The notes: generated by a model not told the origin, from the letters alone. Shown: positions 1 through 9,106, counted from the stretch's first letter. The stretch is 24,146 nucleotides of DNA from Emiliania huxleyi CCMP1516 (GCF_000372725.1 NW_005195301.1:1099695-1123840); one strand, 5' to 3'. Translations and numbers: made by a program.

Positions 1-2
1 GC

Positions 3-1097
3 GCGCTGTCTTTCTCGAGCTTGCTCTTCTGGCTGCTGGCGCACTTGATCGACGAGGTCGAAACCTTCTCCTCTAACGACCTCGTCAAGAAGGGCGAGCT
101 CTTCGGGATCGGCCTCGCCCTCTGCTCGAAGCTGGCCCCCGCGTACAACACACAGATGCTATCCTTTGGCCTGCTCCTCATGTGGCTCTCGTGGTTCATG
201 CGCATCTTCTCGCTCTGCGGGCTGGGCACCCTGACTGTGATGCTCGAGAAGATGCTCTCCGACACGGTCCAGTTCCTGGTCTTCATGGTGGGCTGCGCCG
301 TCGCCTTTGCCGCCGCGCTGCACCAGCTCTTCCCTGTCAGAGACGTCCTGGAGGTCGAGGGCTGCGAGCCGTTCGGTGACTTTAGCCAGGGGATTCTGTC
401 GACGCTCAAGCGGCTACTCAAGGTCGCCATCGACCCGGCAGAGAGCATCGATTGTGCGGGGTTGATTGCGGGGGCGCAGTTTCACTTCACGGCGCCGTTT
501 ATCGTGAGCGTGTATGTCACCCTGTCAGTGATATTGCTCCTCAATATGCTAATCGCAATCATGGCCAAGACGTTCGACAACGTGTGGGACAAGGCAGACG
601 ACGAGAATCGGTACCTCAAAGCCCAGCTCGCGGTGCAGTATTTTGGCGAAACGTACTTTACGCCGCCACCTCCCTTCAACCTACTGCGTCTGCCTTTCAG
701 CACCCTCAGCACCCTCGTCGACCCCGGCGCGCCTGAGCTGCTGAGGAGGCTCTGGGCCAGGACCAGAGGGGCGTGCGAGCTCATTGGCTCCTTTTGCGTC
801 GGCGCCGGCAGGTGGCTCCTGTGGTTCATCTGCCTGCCTCGCCTGGCGGTGTGGGTCCTTCAACGTGCATGGGCCCACCCATACCCGAACCATGCTCCGG
901 AGGAGGGTCTGCTTTCGAGCGAGGGGGAGTCGACCGACAGGTACGGTCTCGACCCTTCGAACGTGCGCTACGTGGACGGGGTCGGCCAGCTGTGGTCGGA
1001 GCGGAACACGGTCGAGATGCTGATCAAGCTCGAGGAGGAGATCGAGAGGAAGCAGGCGGAGATTCAGAAGCAGCACGAGGAGGGCGGAGGCAGGTAG
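3..1097 (+). CDS. TRP-family cation channel, C-terminal part (5' end outside window)
   Basis: The frame is open from base 3 to a TAG at 1095-1097, giving about 365 visible residues. I see the back half of a six-helix channel. An S4/S4-S5-like stretch (MWLSWFMRIFSL, LTVMLEKMLSD) is followed by S5 (QFLVFMVGCAVAFAAAL), a pore-loop region with an acidic residue (LKVAIDPAES), and a long S6 ending in LLLNMLIAIMAKTFDNV. That ending is the hallmark of TRPC/TRPM/TRPV-type channels. The cytosolic tail has a proline-rich piece (TPPPPFN) and ends in a charged coiled-coil-like segment (EMLIKLEEEIERKQAEIQKQ) that could drive tetramer assembly. The role is inferred from the family: a non-selective or calcium-permeable channel in plasma or endomembrane. 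Sensor domains and helices S1-S3 would be upstream of this window. No intron is needed in the visible part. Subfamily cannot be assigned. Confidence 0.82.
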   Translation, partial: ALSFSSLLFWLLAHLIDEVETFSSNDLVKKGELFGIGLALCSKLAPAYNTQMLSFGLLLMWLSWFMRIFSLCGLGTLTVMLEKMLSDTVQFLVFMVGCAVAFAAALHQLFPVRDVLEVEGCEPFGDFSQGILSTLKRLLKVAIDPAESIDCAGLIAGAQFHFTAPFIVSVYVTLSVILLLNMLIAIMAKTFDNVWDKADDENRYLKAQLAVQYFGETYFTPPPPFNLLRLPFSTLSTLVDPGAPELLRRLWARTRGACELIGSFCVGAGRWLLWFICLPRLAVWVLQRAWAHPYPNHAPEEGLLSSEGESTDRYGLDPSNVRYVDGVGQLWSERNTVEMLIKLEEEIERKQAEIQKQHEEGGGR

Positions 1098-1362
1098 GGC
1101 CGTTCTGAGTGAGTCTGCGAGGGCACCGCTCTCCTGAGGTGAGAGACTCGCACAGCCACCCCTGGTGGCTGGAGGTGCGATTGAATGGAGCATGAACACG
1201 AGCGTGCAGGAGCATGACCACCGGGGCATGTATGTTGTATCCCCGCCCTGCACGATCTTGGTGTGAGGCCGCCTCGATACGTGCGAGAAGTACAGGCTGC
1301 GGAGCGTGAGATGTACTGGGTTGAGCTGTTCTAGTTACTCTGCATGTAGTGCTAAGAAGAGT

Positions 1363-1390
1363 CACCAAAAAAGAAAAAAACGGTGGCGCC
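1363..1390 (+). promoter_or_regulatory. A-rich element upstream of the F-box gene
   Basis: A run CACCAAAAAAGAAAAAAA followed by CGGTGG lies about 60 bases before the ATG at 1443, in otherwise GC-rich DNA. Similar AAAAGAAAA elements precede the synthetase (3190) and the 969-residue gene (21240-21254 on the minus strand). It may be a core promoter or 5' UTR element; the role is inferred only from recurrence and position. The rest of 1098-1442 shows nothing recognisable. Confidence 0.35.
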
Positions 1391-1442
1391 CGGGGCACGC
1401 ACCCGCACGCGCCGCACGCGCCGCACGCGCGCGCGGGCTCAC

Positions 1443-2273
1443 ATGGCGCTCGAGCTCCCCACTGAGCTGCTAGTGGTGGTTGCGACCCACGCCGACGCGC
1501 CCACGTTCGTGGCAATGCAGGCCACCTGCAAGACGTGGCTCGATGCCGTCCGCGCTGCGGGAGCGCAAGTCACAGACCGGCTGTGGCACGCGTTTGCACT
1601 GGCGCGGTTCCCGAGGGCCGCTGCTATTGTGAAGCATGCCACAGGCCCGGTCGCTGGCTACACGCTCTACCGCGCGCAGCTCCAGGCTGACAGAGCGGAG
1701 TACTTGCCCGTGGCGCCGCTCCCGCCGTGCAAGACGCAGTTCAGCGATTATCTGTTTGCGCTGGAGTGTGTGTGGCCGGCAGGAGCCGACGGGGAGCCCC
1801 GTGTGGGCCGCTGGAGCGGCGTCATCGGTGCCCTGGCGTCGACAGAGTGCCCATTGTGGGATGAGGGTTCGGCACCCGCCTGGCACCGCGAATGGGTTGG
1901 CTCTGTGCGATCTTCTTCGTTCCCAGAGCCAGAGCTTCGTGTGCATGTGACAAACCTGAGGACGCTCCAGTGCATCCTGCTGTGCGATGACACGCTACGC
2001 ACCGACGGCTGCATGTGGATTACACTCCCAACCACGGGCGCCATGCGCCTCAGCGAGGAGTGGGACTCGCAGCACTCCGTTGCGCAGATCAATCCAACTT
2101 TTGCGGATGACTCTACCTGGCGCGTGATCGTGCTCGAATTTGACACGGGGCAGCGGGCGGAAGACGACGCATCACTCGCCCCTCAAACCATGGAGTACGA
2201 ACGAGCTATGACGCCAGGGGAGGTGTTGTGCTACCTGGAGCACCACGCCCCGTGGCACTTGAGCGGAGCTTGA
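1443..2273 (+). CDS. F-box domain protein
   Basis: A single open frame of 276 residues. I chose the ATG at 1443 because the F-box begins immediately after it; the frame extends upstream only over low-complexity CGC/GCA-rich sequence without another ATG. The N-terminus (LELPTELLVVVATHADAPT, then QATCKTWLDAV and a conserved LWHAFALARFPRA) fits an F-box of about 40 residues. By family knowledge this docks Skp1 in an SCF ubiquitin ligase. The remaining 220 residues have scattered tryptophans (WSGVIGAL, WHREWVGSV, WRVIVLEFD) and are probably a beta-rich substrate-binding module, but I recognise no named repeat (not RCC1, LRR or WD40). It ends WHLSGA followed by TGA. A second F-box of the same style occurs in the RCC1 gene at the right end of the window. 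Confidence 0.8.
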   Translation: MALELPTELLVVVATHADAPTFVAMQATCKTWLDAVRAAGAQVTDRLWHAFALARFPRAAAIVKHATGPVAGYTLYRAQLQADRAEYLPVAPLPPCKTQFSDYLFALECVWPAGADGEPRVGRWSGVIGALASTECPLWDEGSAPAWHREWVGSVRSSSFPEPELRVHVTNLRTLQCILLCDDTLRTDGCMWITLPTTGAMRLSEEWDSQHSVAQINPTFADDSTWRVIVLEFDTGQRAEDDASLAPQTMEYERAMTPGEVLCYLEHHAPWHLSGA

Positions 2274-3189
2274 GGCCGGGTCGCGCGTGGCGATCCTGCT
2301 CCTCACCCGCTGCGCTTCTTTTTTGTACAACACTGGCCAGGGTAAGGAAAGAAACACAGCGAGTCTCAGAGAATCAGTGCTCGGCCTCGGGCCGCATCTC
2401 CCGGTCCTCCCCTGACCCCTTCCCCCGAGGGCGCGATGCCGACACGTTGTGTTCACGCCACGCGAGCCAGTTCGTGATTGCGCACCGCTCGTATATTGGC
2501 CGTTACAGCCGTCGACTATGAGCATGACCGCGCTTTCTTTTTTCTTCGAAAAGAAAATCGTGCGGGACGTCTGTGGGCCCGAGAGCGATATGCCATGTCC
2601 GCCTTGCTTTGTTCCATCGAAGGTAGGTAGGTAGGTAGAAAGGTGAAGAACAGCCAGGCTCGGACTGGACACCAACGCGGTATGGGTGGACGCTGGACAG
2701 ATGATGACGACACGCACGAGCGACACACAGACACAAAAGGCTCACAAGACACACAGCCAGCTGGCTGCCACACACCCTGAGTTGGCGTACACATAACTCA
2801 AGGCCATATCCTCCCTGTCGCCCCCCCCAGCACTCCAAGGTGCCAAGAGAAACAAACAAGAGCACAACAAACAACAGACGACTGGAAGTGACATGTGAGG
2901 CTAGAGCAGCATGCTCCACCTCTAGCAATCTCGCCGGCCGCAAGGCACGGACGAGACCGTATGTGGGGTCTAGTGAGGTGTCTATGGACGCCCTCCTCAT
3001 GGGCTAGCTGCCTGCGGCTAGCCCTAATCTCGCACTCACGGACAGCGACAATCAAATGGGTGAGTGTTTGCGAGCTGAGGCGCGTGGGCTAAATCTAGGC
3101 CGCACGTCGTGGCACTATGACGAAGTAGACGTGCGGCCGCAGCGCGCCCGCCGCAGGCTCGGCGGTGCGCGCGTGTTCGAAGGCTAAGC
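2274..3189. other. Intergenic stretch with no recognisable gene
   Basis: No frame here has protein-like composition or a familiar domain. It contains a small inverted repeat (TTTTCTT-CGAA-AAGAAAA, about 2539-2556), a GGTA tetranucleotide run (2622-2638), and a C8 run near 2821. The inverted repeat is followed by ATCGTGCGG, so the string AAAAGAAAATCG-Y-GCGG occurs both here (about 2550) and just upstream of the synthetase (about 3193). Confidence 0.6.
2622..2638 (+). repeat. (GGTA)4 microsatellite
   Basis: Four perfect GGTA units plus one G, 17 bases. A related imperfect GGTAGGTGGGTAG occurs on the minus strand near 21260-21275, upstream of the 969-residue gene. No function is implied. Confidence 0.8.
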
Positions 3190-3210
3190 TCAAAAAAGAA
3201 AATCGCGCGG
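3190..3210 (+). promoter_or_regulatory. A-rich element upstream of threonyl-tRNA synthetase
   Basis: TCAAAAAAGAAAATCGCGCGG lies about 80 bases before the first good ATG (3288). It shares AAAAGAAAATCG-Y-GCGG with 2550 and the A-run type with 1363 and 21240. It is a candidate transcription-start or 5' UTR element. The assignment rests only on recurrence and location. Confidence 0.35.
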
Positions 3211-3287
3211 CGTTCTTGGAAGCTGCGGCGGAGCTCTCTTGCCTCGCTCGCTGCTCCGCTTCAGCCTTCCAGTCCGCTCATCCCTGC

Positions 3288-6200
3288 ATGCGGTTGCTGC
3301 CTGGCCTCAGTTTAGGCGGTTTTCTGATGTCGGCGCTGCTGGCCCGCTCGGCCGCCCTCAACGCTGCCGCAGCAGCTCGCCGCCTCCCGGCTAGCACGTG
3401 CGGGCGTGCGGCAGCGGCTCTGCCGCGCCTGCTCGCAGCACCGGCCATGGGCAGCCGTCGCTGCAGCGGCCTGCGAATGGCAGACCAGAGCGCGGTAGCA
3501 GAGGCTCCGGCGCCGCCCGCGCCGGTCCCGCTGCCGACCAACGCTAACGAGCAGCTGCTCCGCATCCGGCACTCGACGGCGCACGTCATGGCGATGGCGG
3601 TGCAGCGGCTGTACAAGGACGCGCGCGTGACGATCGGGCCGTGGATCGAGAAGGGCTTCTACTACGACTTCGACCGGCCCGAGCCCTTTGCGGAGAAGGA
3701 CCTGCGCCGCATCAAGAAGGAGATGGACAAGCTCATCGGCCTCAAGCTGCCGTTCCGGCGCGACAGCATGCCCCAGCCTGAGCCGCACCTCGACCGCACC
3801 TCGGCCGCATCTCGGCCGCACCTCGGCGTGTCCTCTCCCGCCGCAGGCGCGAGGAGCTGAGCTTCGACGAGGCAAAGGCGCGGATCGAGGCGGCGGACGA
3901 GCCGTACAAGCTGGAGATCCTCGACTCGATCGTCGCAAAGGACCCCGACGCGCCCATCACCATCTTCCACATCGGGGAGCCCGGCAAGGCGCGCCACCAC
4001 ACACCCCTGACTTGTGACGCCACCCCACCCCACTGCCCTCCTCTGCTCGCCCTCCCACATGCCCCCCGCCGGCAGGGCCGCGCACGACACACCCCGCCCC
4101 ACCCCTCGCCCTCGCCCTCCGCCCTCCGCACCCGCCCCTCGCCCTCAAAAGGCGAACTGGTGGGACCTCTGCGCCGGCCCGCACGTCGAGCACACCGGCC
4201 AGCTGCCCAAGGACGCCATCGACCTCGAGTCGATCGCGGGCGCGTACTGGCGGGGCGACGAGGCGAGGCCGATGCTGCAGCGCATCTACGGCACCGCGTG
4301 GGAGAGCGCGGAGCAGCTGGCGGAGCACCGGCGGATCCAGGAGGAGGCGAAGCGGCGGGACCACCGCGCCCTCGGCAAGCAGCTCCGCCTCTTCTCCATC
4401 CAGCAGGAGGCTGGCGGCGGCCTCGTCTTTTGGCACCCGCGCGGCGCGAGGGTGCGGCGGCTGTCAGTCATTACACACCTCGGAGCATGGAGGACGGGCC
4501 CACACGCACACACACGCTGCACACGATTGGCTCGGGAGCCGACACGAGGCACACTGTCACCGGCCGTAGCACCGGGGCCGGACTGCTGGACACACAGCAC
4601 GCAGCTCACAGGACAGCTCACGAGGTGGCGCTGTATACATAGGTGCGGCGGCTGATGGAGGACTTTTGGCGCGAGGCGCACACAGCGGGCGGGTACGAGC
4701 TGCTCTACACGCCGCACATGGCGTCGCTCGACCTGTGGAAGACGTCCGGCCACTTCGACTTTTACGCCGACGGCATGTTTGACCAGATGGAGGTCGAGGG
4801 GGCGCAGTACCAGATCAAGCCGATGAACTGCCCCTTCCACGTGCGACCCGTCCCCTACCCCCACGGTACCCCAACCCATCCCACGCGCACGCGCGCGGCC
4901 GCCCCCTCCCCCTGCCGGCCCCCGAGGCTGACCCGAGGGGTGTGTCGGGAGCAGGTGCTGACCTACAAGGACGAGAAGCGCTCGTACCGCGACCTGCCGC
5001 TCCGCTGGGCGGAGCTTGGCACCGTCTACCGCTACGAGCGGTCGCGACTAGCCGAGACGCGCCGAGAGGACCCGGGAGGACCCGTCTGCCGCGACGGCCG
5101 GCCGGGCACTGTCCACGCGCTCCTCCGCTTGCCGGAGCCTCCTTCCCGGAGCCCTTTCTGAACGCCTCCTGCAGGTCGGGCACGCTCAACGGCCTCTTCC
5201 GCGTGCGCGGCTTCACGCAGGACGACGCGCACATCTTTTGCCTCCCGGAGCAGCTCGCCGACGAGATCCAGGGCCCGACCCGTCCGGAGCCCTCTCGGAG
5301 CCCTCGCGGAACCTTCTCGGAACCTTCTCGGAGCCTTCCTGCAGGCGTGCTCGACCTGACCGAGACCATCCTGACAAAGTTCGGCTTCACCGAGTACGAG
5401 GCGATGCCCCCCCCCCCCCCCCCATCCCCCCTCCCCCACCCCTCCTACTCCCCTCTCTCGGATGCTCTCTCGGATGCTCTCTCCGCGAGGAGGCGGTCGG
5501 CTCGGACCATGCCGTGACGCCTCCGCGACGTGTCCGCGACAGGTGATGCTCTCCACGAGGCCCGACAAGGCGGTCGGCGCGAGGCCTGGCGCGCTCAACG
5601 GCAGCCGCGCGGCCAAACCAAGGCGACTGTGAGCAGGCGGTCGGCTCGGACGAGATCTGGGACAAGGCGACGAGCGCCCTTCGCGAGGCGCTCGGCGCAA
5701 AGGGGTGGGAGTACGACGTCGACGAGGGCGGCGGCGCCGCGCACGTTTGCGGACGCCGTGTGGCCTGCGGTTGAGCGGCCGTCTCTGCTCTCAGGCGGCG
5801 GCGCCTTCTACGGCCCAAAGATCGACATCAAGATCCGCGACGCCATCGGGAGGCTCTGGCAGTGCTCGACGATCCAGTGCGACTTCAACCTGCCGCAGCG
5901 GTCCGGCCTCGAGCGTGGCGTGGCGAGACGGCGAAAGGGGGGGGCCTCACCCCTAGACTCGTGCGGCTGGTAGGTTCGGCCTCGAGTACGTGTCGCCGGA
6001 CGGCGGGCGCGAGCAGCCGATCATGCTGCACCGCGCCATCTTCGGGTCGCTCGAGCGGTTCTTCGGCGCGCTCACCGAGCCGACGGCAGGCGACGGCTCC
6101 CCATCTGTGCGCAGCGTCTCTTCACACCGCCCTTGTCCGCAGGCGTGCTCATCGAGTCGACGGCGGGCGACTTCCCCTTTTGGCTCGCGCCGACGCAGCT

Positions 6201-6859
6201 GCGGCTGCTGCCCGTCTCGGACGACTACCGGCCGTACTGCGACGCAGCGGTGGCGCGGCTCAAGGCGGCGGGCATCCGCGCGGAGGTCGACCCCGGCGGC
6301 CGATCCGTCGGCAAGCAGATCAAGGTCGCCAACCAGGACAAGGTGCGAAGCTACGCCAGTCGCTTGCACGTTCAGCGCCCCGTCACCGCGCTGGCCTCGC
6401 CCGCCCCCCGAAACCCGCCGTCTCGTCTCCCTCCTGGCCACTCGCCCCCTCGCCCCCTCGCCTCCTCGCCTTCGTCGCCTCCTCGCCTCCTCGCCCCGTC
6501 GCCCCCTCTCCTCCTTGCCTCGCCTCCTCGCCTCCTCGCCTCGCCTCGCCTCCTCGCCTCCTCGCCTCCTCGCCTCCTCGCCTCCTCGCCTCCTCGCCTC
6601 ACCTCCTCGCCTCGCCTCCTCGCCTCCTCGCCTCCTCGCCTCCCGCTTCCCCGCGTCGCCTCTCCCACCCCGTCCCACTCTCGCCGACCCGCCTCAGGTG
6701 CCCATCCTGTCGGTGGTGGGCGAGGCCGAGGTTGGCGCGAACGCCCTCAAGCTCGAGATGCGCAAGGGGGGCGAGCTGGGCGAGCTGCCGCTCGAGCGCG
6801 CCATCGAGGTGCTCGCGGCGGCGGCGGAGAAGGCGGTGGAGCCTATCGAGGCGCTGTGA
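3288..6859 (+). CDS. Threonyl-tRNA synthetase, organellar (plastid/cyanobacterial) type, 13 exons, copy 1
   Basis: The gene product charges tRNA-Thr with threonine using ATP. Exons inferred from family conservation and phase: 3288-3769, 3847-3988, 4152-4451, 4643-4840, 4955-5040, 5175-5272, 5345-5400, 5543-5569, 5637-5727, 5795-5900, 5974-6065, 6143-6342, 6698-6859. They sum to 2040 bases (679 residues plus TGA). Approximate layout: basic/Ala-rich targeting sequence 1-80; editing domain with HxxxH (H95, H99) and CxxxH (C215, H219); class II core with MNCPFH (C371), motif 2 RYERSG, DDAH (H422) and motif 3 [12 protein letters not shown] (H548); then the anticodon-binding domain to VEPIEAL. The catalytic zinc ligands Cys/His/His are all present. 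No N-terminal TGS domain is seen, and the sequence resembles the plant organellar form more than the cytosolic one. In-frame ATGs at 3288, 3327, 3447 and 3477 could give differently targeted forms; 3288 starts a signal-like hydrophobic stretch. Introns 1, 2, 6, 7, 8, 9 and 11 start with GC, the others with GT. Confidence 0.93.
4452..4642 (+). other. Copy-1-specific intron flanked by a 12-13 bp direct repeat
   Basis: This 191-base GT-AG intron starts GTGCGGCGGCTG, and the downstream exon starts with the same 12 bases; one more shared G precedes each. In synthetase copy 2 (around 11742-11756) this string occurs once, with coding sequence running straight through. The intron body is CA/GC-rich, shows no clear terminal inverted repeats, and resembles no other intron in the window. 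Confidence 0.85.
6420..6660 (+). repeat. Pyrimidine-rich CCTCGCCT simple repeat in intron 12 (copy 1)
   Basis: Most of intron 12 (6343-6697) is iterations of CCTCGCCTCCTCGCC with almost no purine except G. The tract explains why this intron is 355 bases here and 297 in copy 2. A CTCC/CCCT tract with a long G run near 7021-7038 also follows the stop codon. Confidence 0.85.
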
Positions 6860-7190
6860 GCGCCGCCTCTCTCTCTGCCTCCCTCCCTCCCTCCCTCCCT
6901 CCATCTCTCCCTCGCTGCGAGGCCTCTCCAACTCCTCTCATACTCCTCATCTCTCCTCTCCTCCTCTCCTCTTGTCCTCTCCGACTCCTGTCTCGTCCGC
7001 CTCTCCCTCGGTGGCTTTTGGAGGGGGGGGGGGGGGGGCGTGAGAGGGAGGTTGGGCACCGCTGGCGGCCAAGAGCCGTGTATTTCGCGAGGGGCGTTGG
7101 TGCTCTTGAGACGCGCGTGATTTTCTGTTTTTGTGTGCCGTCAGGTCCAGGACGAGGGCGTTTTATAACCGCACATCCGAGAGAAAACTT

Positions 7191-7219
7191 AGAATTTTAC
7201 AACTCAAAATTCCCTCGCA
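7191..7219 (+). repeat. Short inverted-repeat element, first copy
   Basis: GAATTTT (7192-7198) and AAAATTC (7206-7212) form a 7 bp stem with a 7-base loop ACAACTC, followed by CCTCGCAC. A near-identical element lies at 16024-16050 with loop ACAAC and tail TCTCGCAC. It lies just past the right end of the duplication, about 330 bases after the synthetase stop. It could be an RNA 3'-end hairpin, a miniature element remnant or a protein-binding palindrome. Confidence 0.6.
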
Positions 7220-7431
7220 CTTAGAACACGAGTACGGAGCAAATGCCGGGGTGGACCGCCGTCTCTTGCGCGACTCTAAACAGTGACTCTTCCAATCCAC
7301 TCATGCGCATATTCCGATCATGTCACATGTGTACCGCAGCACATCACCCCAGCACCCTCAAGCAAAATCTCACGTCTCAGCACCCCTCAAGTCCGAGTGG
7401 GGGAGTGTGACCTCATCCACTACGACATCTC

Positions 7432-9106
7432 AAAAAGTGTGAGAATCGTCCCGTGAACGGCGTCTGATGAAATGGCGCCTCGAGCCCTATTCATAGCAAA
7501 ATGTGTGCATTTCGTCTCTCCACACCTCGAAGCCGTTGAGTCGCCGTGAGCGCCGTCAAGCGCCTTCTGCTTCTCGCCGCTCCAAGGGTGCTCTGCGCCG
7601 CAATAACAGCACCGGGCGTGAGCGCAGCACACGCGCAGCGCGCCCTCTGAACGGCGTCTGATGCATCGACGTGTCGAGCCCTATTCATAGCAAAAGGTGT
7701 GAATTTCGTCTCTCCACACCTCGAAGCCGTTGAGTCCTTTTTCGCCGTCAAACCGCTCTAGCGGCGCTGCGCGCCGCGTGGAGAGCGCGGCGCGTGCGTA
7801 GGAGCACGTGCTGCACCCGCACCGCGAAGGCCGTCTCACGAGTCGGCGAGCCGAGCCCTGTTCATAGCAAAGAGTGTGAACGGCGTCTCTTCACACCTCA
7901 ACACCGTGAACGCCGTCAATCGCCTTCTCACCGCCCCAAGGGCGCTCCGCGCCGTGCTAACGGCGCCGAGCGTGCAGCGCAGCACGCGCGCGACACGCCC
8001 CTTGCACGGCGTCTGCTAAAACGGCGCCTCGAGCCCTACCCGAGTCGAAAAGTGTGAGAAGCGTCATTTCACACCTCGAAACCGCTAAGTCATTTTTTCG
8101 CCGTCAAACCGCTCTAGCGGCGCTGCGCGCCGCAAAGAGAGCGCGGCGCGTGCAGAGGAGCACACGCTGCACACGCACGGTGAAGGCCGTCTCACGAGTC
8201 GGCGAGCCGAGCCCTATTCATAGCAAAGAGTGTGAACGGCGCCTCTTCACCTCGACACCGTGAACACCGTCCGACGCCTTCTCACCGCCCCAAGGGCGCT
8301 GCGCGCCGTGCTAACGGCGCCGAGCGTGCAGCGCAGCACACGTGCGACACGCCACTTGCACGGCGTCTGCTAAAACGGCGCCTCAAGCCCTATCCGAGTC
8401 GAAAAGTGTTAGAACCGTCATTTCACACCTCGAAACCGCTAAGTCATTTTTTCGCCGTCAAACCGCTCTAGCGGCGCTGCGCGCCGCAAAGAGAGCGCGG
8501 CGCGTGCAGAGGAGCACGCGCTGCACACGCACGGTGAAGGCCGTCTCACGAGTCGGCGAGCCGAGCCCTATTCATAGCAAAGAGTGTGAACGGCGCCTCT
8601 TCACACCTCGACACCGTGAACACCGTCCGGCGCCTTCTCACCGCCCCAAGGGCGCTCCGCGCCGTGCGAACGGCGCCGAGCGTGCAGCGCAGCACACTTG
8701 CGACACGCCACTTGCACGGCGTCTGATAAAACGGCGCCTCGAGCCCTATCCGAGTCGAAAAGTGTGAGAAGCGTCATTTCACACCTCGAAACCGCTAAGT
8801 CATTTTTTCGCCGTCAAACCGCTCTAGCGGCGCTGCGCGCCGCAAAGCGAGCGCGGCGCGTGCAGAGGAGCACACACTGCACACGCACGGTGAAGGCCGT
8901 CTCACGAGTCGGCGAGCCGAGCCCTATTCATAGCACAAAGTGTGAACGGCGCCTCTTCACACCTCGAGCCGTGAACACCGTCCGGCGCCTTCTCACCGCC
9001 CCAAGGGCGCTCCGCGCCGTGCGAACGGCGCCGAGCGGGCAGCGCAGCACACTTGCGACACGCCACTCGCACGGCGTCTGATAAAACGGCGCCTCGAGCC
9101 CTACCC
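7432..9106 (+). repeat. Tandem satellite array, about 355 bp dimeric unit of two diverged monomers
   Basis: The landmark CCGTCAAACCGCTCTAGCGG recurs at 7745, 8101, 8455 and 8811, spacing 356, 354 and 356. Each unit splits into two related halves, starting CCGTCAAACCGC (about 166 bp) and CCGTCCGRCGCC (about 188 bp). Both halves contain GGCGCTSCGCGCCG, then GTGCAGMGSAGCAC, then GAGCCCTA and AGTGTGA. About four full dimers are preceded by older, more diverged copies (7432-7744); the array ends abruptly near 9106 in CGAGCCCTACC. Frames running through it are repeat by-products, not genes. Confidence 0.93.

Larger units (their letters stand above)
3949..7185 (+). repeat. Segmental duplication, left copy
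   Basis: Direct repeat of 11249-14336, starting mid-exon 2 of the synthetase and ending about 330 bases after its stop, near CCGAGAGAA. The left ends are exactly 7300 bases apart. Exons are about 99.6% identical by eye. Introns and 3' flank are close to identical, apart from the unique introns and length changes in simple-sequence tracts. Confidence 0.92.

Noticed and set aside
6133..7224. Long frame running through synthetase exon 12, the CCTCGCCT intron and the 3' flank
   Set aside because: It is in frame only through exon 12; the rest translates the simple repeat. The conserved protein continues at 6698 after splicing.
7794..9081. Several Arg-rich frames inside the satellite array
   Set aside because: They repeat with the satellite period and exist only because the unit length is nearly a multiple of three. 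No protein character.
7432..9106. CRISPR-like array
   Set aside because: Units are about 355 bp and contiguous, with no short repeat/unique spacer pattern; it is a satellite.
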